From an uncultured Chloroflexota bacterium (lineage in GTDB: Bacteria; Chloroflexota; Anaerolineae; Caldilineales; Caldilineaceae), in NCBI GenBank assembly GCA_903858085.1, contig CAIOHJ010000007.1, positions 1 to 11,621 of the forward strand: a stretch of DNA of 11,621 bases, written 5' to 3'. The first letter of the stretch is position 1. The number at the start of each line of letters is the position of its first letter. Position numbers and translations under genes: made by a program. The notes below the pieces were generated by a model, which saw nothing but the letters and a program-made list of their open reading frames with translations, did no database searches and had not been told where the DNA came from. Below, one piece after another: positions 7,230 to 11,621 of this stretch.

Positions 7230-7249
7230 ATACCAACCTTGTCTGGGAA
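7215..7249. repeat. 8-bp inverted repeat between the two tRNAs
   Basis: TTCCCAGA (7215-7222) and TCTGGGAA (7242-7249) are perfect inverse complements separated by 19 nt. The loop contains the -35 of the downstream tRNA promoter. No T-run follows on either strand, so it is not a terminator. It could be an operator dyad or an RNA hairpin in a dicistronic precursor. Confidence 0.5.
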
Positions 7250-7264
7250 ACGTTTAGACGGCCG

Positions 7265-7339
<75 letters not shown>

Positions 7340-7360
7340 GCAACCTTTTCACTGAAAAAA

Positions 7361-7389
7361 AGTATACCAAAGCCAGACGCTCCGGTCAA
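7361..7389 (-). promoter_or_regulatory. Strong sigma70-type promoter of the tRNA-Ala operon
   Basis: Minus strand TTGACC (7389-7384), exactly 17 bp spacer, TATACT (7366-7361); each box matches the consensus at 5 of 6. The predicted start is about 15 nt before the mature tRNA-Ala(CGC). This is the best promoter in the window, fitting a stable-RNA gene, and could also feed tRNA-Ala(GGC) and, by read-through, rph. Confidence 0.8.
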
Positions 7390-7466
7390 ATCTGCACCCT
7401 GCTCCAAGGCTCACCGGGCCCCTCCGGCAGCCAGGCGCTTCCACACAACTCATTTTTGAACAGAAC

Positions 7467-7485
7467 GTTAATCTCCCGATAATCT
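7467..7485 (+). promoter_or_regulatory. Pho-box-like 11-bp-phased direct repeat upstream of phoU
   Basis: GTTAATCT (7467-7474), 3 bp CCC, GATAATCT (7478-7485): two 8-mers repeated with 11-bp period, sharing the core TAATCT. A weaker third copy, TTGAACAG (7456-7463), is in phase upstream. Two or three repeats at 11-bp period are typical binding sites of PhoB/OmpR-type response regulators; the first copy fits the cyanobacterial Pho-box pattern PyTTAAPyPyT, as I recall it, at 7 of 8. The site stands where a -35 box would be. Confidence 0.45.
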
Positions 7486-7496
7486 GCCTCCTGTAG

Positions 7497-7502
7497 TATG
7501 AT
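7497..7502 (+). promoter_or_regulatory. Candidate -10 box of phoU
   Basis: TATGAT matches the -10 consensus at 5 of 6. The hexamer 17 bp upstream (TCCCGA) is not a -35, suggesting an activator-dependent promoter. The start near 7509 would give a leader of about 74 nt. Confidence 0.45.
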
Positions 7503-7526
7503 AGACGCGACAGAACGTCTGCACAG

Positions 7527-7538
7527 GCTGCGCGCAGC
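7527..7538. repeat. Perfect 12-bp palindrome in the phoU leader
   Basis: GCTGCGCGCAGC is its own reverse complement. It lies about 20 bp after the predicted transcription start, where a repressor site or a small RNA hairpin could affect phoU expression. Confidence 0.45.
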
Positions 7539-7582
7539 AGCCAAAGAGATGAGGATCCCAAAAGAGAAGGTCGGGGAAACGG

Positions 7583-8254
7583 ATGAAACCACGCGAACAT
7601 TTCGACCGTGAACTGCAACAGCTGAGCGATGCCATCCTGCTCATGGCCAGCCGGGTCGAGGAAGAGCTGTCGGTCGTGCTGGCCGCCTACGAGCGGCTGG
7701 AACCCACCCTGGCCTCCGTCGTGAGCGACCTCGACCGCCAGGTCAACAAGATGCGCTTTGAGATCGAAGAGCAATGCCTGCTGCTGATCGCACGCCAGCA
7801 GCCGACTGCGAGCGATCTGCGGCTGATCATTGCCTCGCTCAACATGATCGTCGACCTCGAACGCATGGGCGACCAGGCCAAAGGGGTCGCCAAAGCGCTC
7901 AAACGCCTCCACAACAAGCCGCTGGAAAAACTGCCGAGCGAGATCGCCGACATGGGCCACCTGGTGCTGGGCATGCTGCGCCGGATCAAGGATGCCTACG
8001 CCAACCGGGATGTCGCCCTGGCCCAGCAGGTCGCGCGCCAGGACGACGAGGTCGACAAGCTCTACGCACGCGCCTTCACCCAACTCATGTTCCGGCTCTC
8101 CAGCTCCAGCTCGCTCGAGCAGACCCAGGACGACTACGAGGTGCTGCGCATCGCCCGCGAGTTCGAACGCTTCGGAGACCTGATCACCAACGTGGCCGAA
8201 CGGCTGGTCTTTATCGTGACCGGCAACATGGAAGAGACCAACATCGAAGCCTGA
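7583..8254 (+). CDS. phoU: Phosphate signalling regulator PhoU
   Basis: Cytoplasmic helical protein that damps phosphate-starvation signalling by acting between the Pst transporter and the PhoR-type sensor kinase. At 223 residues it has the normal length and two PhoU three-helix bundles. The metal-binding type motifs are seen in both halves: VDLERMGD (90-97) and AREFERFGD (191-199). Start ATG 7583 is preceded by purine-rich AGAAGG and GGGGAA. No pst transporter, phoB or phoR gene is visible next to it, so it is a lone phoU in this window. The Pho-box-like repeat upstream suggests it may itself respond to phosphate. A stretch of five serines (172-176) sits between two helices of the second bundle. 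Confident on family; a PhoU paralogue with another role cannot be excluded. Confidence 0.95.
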   Translation: MKPREHFDRELQQLSDAILLMASRVEEELSVVLAAYERLEPTLASVVSDLDRQVNKMRFEIEEQCLLLIARQQPTASDLRLIIASLNMIVDLERMGDQAKGVAKALKRLHNKPLEKLPSEIADMGHLVLGMLRRIKDAYANRDVALAQQVARQDDEVDKLYARAFTQLMFRLSSSSSLEQTQDDYEVLRIAREFERFGDLITNVAERLVFIVTGNMEETNIEA

Positions 8255-8310
8255 CCGCTGCGCTCTTTTTCCTGCGCCCTCCCGCTTTATGCCATCTGCC
8301 CCAGCTCGGC

Positions 8311-8316
8311 TATAAT
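8311..8316 (+). promoter_or_regulatory. -10 box of the aminotransferase-pepA operon
   Basis: TATAAT, a perfect -10 hexamer, about 70 bp before the aminotransferase start. No good -35 is present 16-18 bp upstream, so activity may need an activator. It lies 56 bp after the phoU stop. Confidence 0.6.
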
Positions 8317-8327
8317 GCGGAAATACC

Positions 8328-8361
8328 GCGATCATTTTCAATTTTTTGGTGCGTTGATCGC
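8328..8361 (+). promoter_or_regulatory. Inverted repeat in the leader of the aminotransferase operon
   Basis: GCGATCA (8328-8334) and TGATCGC (8355-8361) are perfect 7-bp inverse complements around a 20-nt AT-rich spacer that includes a T6 run. The predicted start is near 8323, so the element would sit at the 5' end of the mRNA as a hairpin, or act on DNA as an operator dyad. Confidence 0.5.
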
Positions 8362-8387
8362 AGCGCAGACAGGCAGGGGTTCAGCGT

Positions 8388-9644
8388 ATGTCCGCTTTTG
8401 ATTCTGAATCGAAGCACACCCGACCGTACGAGCCGACCGCCGCACGTGTGCGCGGCTTTGGCGCCACTGTTTTTGCCGAATTCACCGCCCTGGCCAACGC
8501 CACCGGCGCCGTGAACCTTGGCCAGGGTTTCCCCAACTTCGCCGCCCCCGACTTCGTCAAAGAAGCTGCCCGCAACGCCATCGCCGCTGACCTCAACCAG
8601 TATGCCCGCAGCGCCGGCCACCCCCACCTGGTCGAGGCGCTGAGCCAGACCTACAGCCCGCTCTTCGGCCGCACACTCGACCCGCTGCGCCAGATCCTCG
8701 TCACAGTCGGCGCAACCGAGGGCATCTTTGCCACAATCCAGGCGCTGGTCAACCCCGGCGACGAGGTCCTCCTGATCGAACCCTTCTACGACAGCTACCC
8801 CGCTGCCGTCCTGATGGCCGGCGGCCACCCCGTCTACGTGCCGCTGCGCCACCACCCGGCCCAGACCGCCAGCGCCGCCTGCTGGCAACTCGACCTGGAT
8901 GAGCTGGCCGCCGCTCTCTCGCCGCGCACCCGACTCTTGATCCTCAACACCCCCTCCAACCCGCTCGGCAAAGTCTTCACACGCGCCGAACTGCTCGCCA
9001 TCGCCGATCTGGCCTGCACACACAATTTGACCGTGCTCAGCGACGAAGTCTACGAATGGATGGTCTATGCACCCGCCGAGCATATCCGCATCGCCACGCT
9101 GCCCGGCATGTGGGAACGCACCGTCACCCTGGGCAGCGCCGGCAAAACCTTCTCCGTCACCGGCTGGAAAATCGGCTGGGCCATCGCACCCGACCACCTG
9201 ATTCACCCGATCGTGATGGCACATCAGTGGATCCCATTTTCGGTCAGCACCCCCCTCCAAGAGGCAGTGGCCGTCGCCCTGGACGAGACCCCTGCACGGG
9301 GCTATTTTTCCTGGCTGAGCGAGATGTACCGGACCAAACGCGACCGCCTGCTCGACGTGCTCGACCAGGCAGGTCTCTCGCCGATGGTGCCAGACGGCTC
9401 CTACTTTATTATGGTCGATACCCACCCGCTCGAGGTACCGGTCGCCCCGGGAGAGCGCCGCGACCTGGCCGTCTGCCGCTGGCTGACCCGCGAGGTAGGC
9501 GTGGCAGCGATCCCCCCGAGCCCCTTCTACAGCCCCCCCCACCAACAGCTCGCCGACCATCTGGCCCGCTTTACCTTCTGCAAGAGCGACGACCTGCTCG
9601 ACGAGGCCGCCCGCCGGCTCAGCCGGCTGCACACGTTCCGCTGA
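8388..9644 (+). CDS. PLP-dependent aminotransferase, class I/II (kynurenine/methionine aminotransferase-like)
   Basis: Cytoplasmic fold-type I aminotransferase of 418 residues that transfers an amino group between an amino acid and a 2-oxo acid. Motifs in order: NLGQGFPNF (43-51), GATEGIFA (108-115) for the cofactor phosphate, NTPSNPLGK (187-195), SDEVYEWMVY (218-227) with Asp219 and Tyr222, SAGKTFSVTGWKIGW (250-264) with Lys253 as the Schiff-base lysine, and LARFTFCK (392-399) with Arg394 for the substrate carboxylate. The GQGFP and SAGKTFS signatures point to the kynurenine/glutamine transaminase K and YbdL-like methionine aminotransferase branch rather than aspartate aminotransferases. Start ATG 8388 follows AGGGG at about 9 nt. 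The pepA gene begins 38 bp downstream without a visible promoter. The exact substrate cannot be told. A run of eight C at 9533-9540 lies within the gene. Confidence 0.93.
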   Translation: MSAFDSESKHTRPYEPTAARVRGFGATVFAEFTALANATGAVNLGQGFPNFAAPDFVKEAARNAIAADLNQYARSAGHPHLVEALSQTYSPLFGRTLDPLRQILVTVGATEGIFATIQALVNPGDEVLLIEPFYDSYPAAVLMAGGHPVYVPLRHHPAQTASAACWQLDLDELAAALSPRTRLLILNTPSNPLGKVFTRAELLAIADLACTHNLTVLSDEVYEWMVYAPAEHIRIATLPGMWERTVTLGSAGKTFSVTGWKIGWAIAPDHLIHPIVMAHQWIPFSVSTPLQEAVAVALDETPARGYFSWLSEMYRTKRDRLLDVLDQAGLSPMVPDGSYFIMVDTHPLEVPVAPGERRDLAVCRWLTREVGVAAIPPSPFYSPPHQQLADHLARFTFCKSDDLLDEAARRLSRLHTFR

Positions 9645-9682
9645 ACCCACCGCTGCGCCGTTTTCACAAGAGGAACCAGGGT

Positions 9683-11200
9683 ATGCAATTTGCAACGATT
9701 CAAGGGGATATCACCCACTGCACCGCCGATTGTCTCGTGGTCAATCTGTTTGAAGGGGTCAGCACCCCAGGCGGTGCCACCGGAGCGGTTGACGCCGCCC
9801 TCGACGGCGCCCTGCACACCCTGATCGCCAGCCGTGATTTCGACGGCAAGGCGGGCGACACCGCGCTGCTCTACACCCACGGGCGGCTGCCTGCGCCGCG
9901 CGTGCTGGTCGTCGGGCTGGGCAAAGCAGAAAAATTTGATACAAACGGCGCACGCAAGGCCGCCGCCGTCGCCTACAAGGCGCTGGCCAGGCTCAAAGGC
10001 GTCCAGCACTTCGCCACCATCGTGCATGGGGCTGGCAGCGGCGGCCTCGACGCCACCGCTGCAGCGCAGGCAGTGGCCGAAGGCACCACACTGGCCAGCT
10101 ATCGCGCCCCCAGCTACAGACGTACCACCCCCGACAGCGGCCCCACAGCATGCACCGTTGTCGAGGATGACCCGCTGCGCCTGCCCGACATCGCCGCCGG
10201 CGTGCGCCGCGGGGAACAGATCGCAGCCAGCGTCAACCTGGCGCGCACCCTCTCCAACGAACCCCCCAATCTGCTCTATCCTGCAGAAATCGCACAGCGC
10301 GCACGCACCCTCGCCGCCACAGTCGGGCTGCAGTGCACCGTCCTCGGCGAAGAGACAATGCGCGAGCTGGGCATGCATATCTTGCTCGCCGTGAGCCGCG
10401 GCAGCGCCCACGAGGCACAGCTGATCCTCCTCGAACACCAACCCGCCGGCACCGAAAACCAGCCCCCCCTCGTCCTGGTCGGCAAAGGAATCACCTTCGA
10501 CACCGGCGGCATCAGCATCAAACCGGCCGAACGGATGGAAGAGATGAAACACGACATGAGCGGAGCCGCCGCCGTGATCGGCGCCATGCAGGCGATCGCC
10601 CAGCTCGGACTCCAGCGCCGGGTGATCGGCGTGGCCGCCTGCGTCGAAAATATGCCCGACGGCAACGCCTTCCGCCCCGGCGATATTCTGACCGGAATGA
10701 CCGGCAAAAGCACCGAGATCCTCAGCACCGACGCCGAAGGCCGCCTGATCCTGGCCGACGCACTCGCCTATGTGGCCCGCTATACACCCCAAGCCGTGGT
10801 CGATCTGGCCACGTTGACCGGTGCCATCGGAATTGCCCTCGGCCCCCAAGCCGCCGGCCTCTTCAGCAACCACAGCGGCCTGCAAGAAGCCCTGATCGCC
10901 GCCTCCCACCAGAGCGGAGAACGGCTCTGGCCGATGCCAATGTGGGACGAGTACAACGAAGCCATCAAAGGCGATATGGCCGAAGTCAAAAATTCTGGAG
11001 GCCGCACCGGCGGCGTCTCCACCAGCGCCAAGTTTATCGAACATTTCACCGAAGGCTACCCCTGGGCCCATCTCGACATCGCCAATGTGGCCTGGAACAG
11101 CGCCGAACGAGAGGCCACCCACCCCAAAGGAGCGACCGGCTTCGGCGTCCGCCTGCTGGTCGCACTCGCCGAAGCCCCCCTGGACAGGAAACTGGAATGA
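9683..11200 (+). CDS. pepA: Leucyl aminopeptidase (peptidase family M17)
   Basis: Cytoplasmic hexameric metallo-aminopeptidase of 505 residues, a normal length, that removes N-terminal residues from peptides. The N-terminal macro-like domain (about 1-160) is followed by the catalytic domain. Expected metal ligands are all present: Lys268 and Asp273 in VGKGITFDTGG, Asp291 in MKHDMSG, and Asp350/Glu352 in STDAEGRL; the catalytic Lys280 (SIKP) and Arg354 are also there. The family signature normally reads NTDAEGRL, so Ser348 replaces the usual Asn, probably harmless. ATG 9683 follows AGGA and CAGGG; the same frame stays open upstream across the aminotransferase, but that part has no peptidase-like sequence. 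The stop overlaps the next gene's start. In an operon with the aminotransferase it suggests peptide and amino-acid catabolism. Confidence 0.97.
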   Translation: MQFATIQGDITHCTADCLVVNLFEGVSTPGGATGAVDAALDGALHTLIASRDFDGKAGDTALLYTHGRLPAPRVLVVGLGKAEKFDTNGARKAAAVAYKALARLKGVQHFATIVHGAGSGGLDATAAAQAVAEGTTLASYRAPSYRRTTPDSGPTACTVVEDDPLRLPDIAAGVRRGEQIAASVNLARTLSNEPPNLLYPAEIAQRARTLAATVGLQCTVLGEETMRELGMHILLAVSRGSAHEAQLILLEHQPAGTENQPPLVLVGKGITFDTGGISIKPAERMEEMKHDMSGAAAVIGAMQAIAQLGLQRRVIGVAACVENMPDGNAFRPGDILTGMTGKSTEILSTDAEGRLILADALAYVARYTPQAVVDLATLTGAIGIALGPQAAGLFSNHSGLQEALIAASHQSGERLWPMPMWDEYNEAIKGDMAEVKNSGGRTGGVSTSAKFIEHFTEGYPWAHLDIANVAWNSAEREATHPKGATGFGVRLLVALAEAPLDRKLE

Positions 11201-11621
11201 TGGACAGCGACTCCACACACCCACTCTTCAGCCGCCCCCCAATCGCCACGGCCACCCTCGCCACAGCCACCCTCGGCGCGCTGGCCCTGGCAACCCTGCC
11301 CCTGGCAGCCAGCGCCGCACCCGCCTACCAGGAACCCTCCAGCGCCGGGCCAACACTGACCCCCCTGCTCCTCGCCCTGCTGGCAGCTGCCTTCCTCGTC
11401 GAACGCAGCGTCGAACTGCTCTGGAGCTACAGCGAATGGATCTTGCTCAGCAGCGGACGGCTGCAGGCCTCTGCACTCCTCTCTTCTAATTATGTCAAAT
11501 TTAAGGTCGGAACCAGCGTGCTGCTGGGGGGGGCGGCCGGTGTCGGGCTCGCCAATCTGTTCACACTCCATCTCTTTGCCGCCCTGCAGCCCCTGACCCT
11601 CGGCCTGATCGGGCCGCTGCC
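11197..11621 (+). CDS. Predicted exported/membrane protein of unknown function, 3' end missing
   Basis: The open frame begins at ATGATG (11197), overlapping the pepA stop as ATGA, and runs off the right edge after 141 codons. I do not recognise the family. Residues about 14-40 look like a signal peptide with a small-residue hydrophobic core and a possible cleavage site after ASA (38-40). A further hydrophobic stretch covers 54-68, followed by an amphipathic LVERSVELLWSYSEWILL segment (67-84), and a third hydrophobic segment spans about 106-130. The sequence therefore suggests a small multi-pass membrane protein. The signal core contains a tandem ATATL repeat. A run of eight G at 11526-11533 lies in the gene. 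The overlap with pepA indicates translational coupling, but does not show a shared function. Continuing hydrophobic, stop-free translation after the G run supports the frame. Confidence 0.7.
   Translation, partial: MMDSDSTHPLFSRPPIATATLATATLGALALATLPLAASAAPAYQEPSSAGPTLTPLLLALLAAAFLVERSVELLWSYSEWILLSSGRLQASALLSSNYVKFKVGTSVLLGGAAGVGLANLFTLHLFAALQPLTLGLIGPL
11245..11274 (+). repeat. Tandem 15-bp duplication within the signal peptide coding region
   Basis: GCCACGGCCACCCTC (11245-11259) is followed directly by GCCACAGCCACCCTC (11260-11274), identical at 14 of 15 positions. In the reading frame it encodes ATATL twice, lengthening the hydrophobic core of the putative signal peptide by five residues. 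Confidence 0.7.

Noticed and set aside
9056..9682. Upstream extension of the pepA frame into the aminotransferase gene, as a possible fusion
   Set aside because: The extension is a proline/arginine-rich out-of-frame shadow; PepA starts normally at ATG 9683 with a ribosome site.
8310..9695. A 461-codon open frame on the minus strand opposite the aminotransferase
   Set aside because: The plus strand carries every aminotransferase motif; the minus frame has no recognisable motif or ribosome site.
9527..11224. A 565-codon open frame on the minus strand opposite pepA
   Set aside because: Antisense to a complete M17 peptidase with all catalytic residues; glycine/alanine-rich shadow sequence.

Overview
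The window is GC-rich (by eye roughly 60-65% G+C), gene-dense bacterial chromosome. I see no insertion sequence, phage gene, CRISPR array or other mark of a mobile island. The gene content (a CPR/Chloroflexi-like tRNA-dihydrouridine synthase, a MoxR/DUF58 pair, CCA-less tRNAs, TIM-barrel plus beta-sandwich proteins) makes me lean towards a Chloroflexota member of the Anaerolineae/Caldilineae kind. That is inference from sequence style, not a database result.

Layout. (1) 1-3788, minus strand: a two-gene operon. A 1011-residue glycoside-hydrolase-like TIM barrel followed by six beta-sandwich modules comes first, then a tRNA-dihydrouridine synthase that starts at a TTG overlapping the first gene's stop and runs off the left edge. 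(2) 3789-3999: divergent promoter region with a tandem 18-bp operator-like repeat. (3) 4000-6297, plus strand: a MoxR-family AAA+ ATPase and its usual partner, a DUF58 membrane protein. (4) 6306-7339, minus strand: tRNA-Ala(CGC), tRNA-Ala(GGC), a Rho-independent terminator, then RNase PH (rph), which converges on the DUF58 gene with only 8 bp between stops. (5) 7340-8254: a promoter region with 11-bp-phased repeats resembling a Pho box, then phoU. (6) 8311-11621, plus strand: a promoter and leader hairpin, a fold-type I aminotransferase, an M17 leucyl aminopeptidase (pepA), and an overlapping membrane-protein gene cut by the right edge.

How they fit together. The tRNA/rph block concerns tRNA supply and 3' maturation. 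RNase PH trims tRNA 3' tails and lies just behind two tRNAs that have no encoded CCA. The Dus gene also concerns tRNA, but is coupled to a sugar-hydrolase-like protein of unknown role. MoxR and DUF58 probably form a chaperone/client pair at the membrane. PhoU is a negative regulator of phosphate signalling, here without neighbouring pst genes. The aminotransferase and peptidase are likely an amino-acid/peptide catabolic operon. I did not find a clearly new multi-gene system. The most interesting items are the glycosidase/beta-sandwich protein without a secretion signal, the tRNA-terminator-rph leader with competing hairpins, and the Pho-box-like promoter of phoU.
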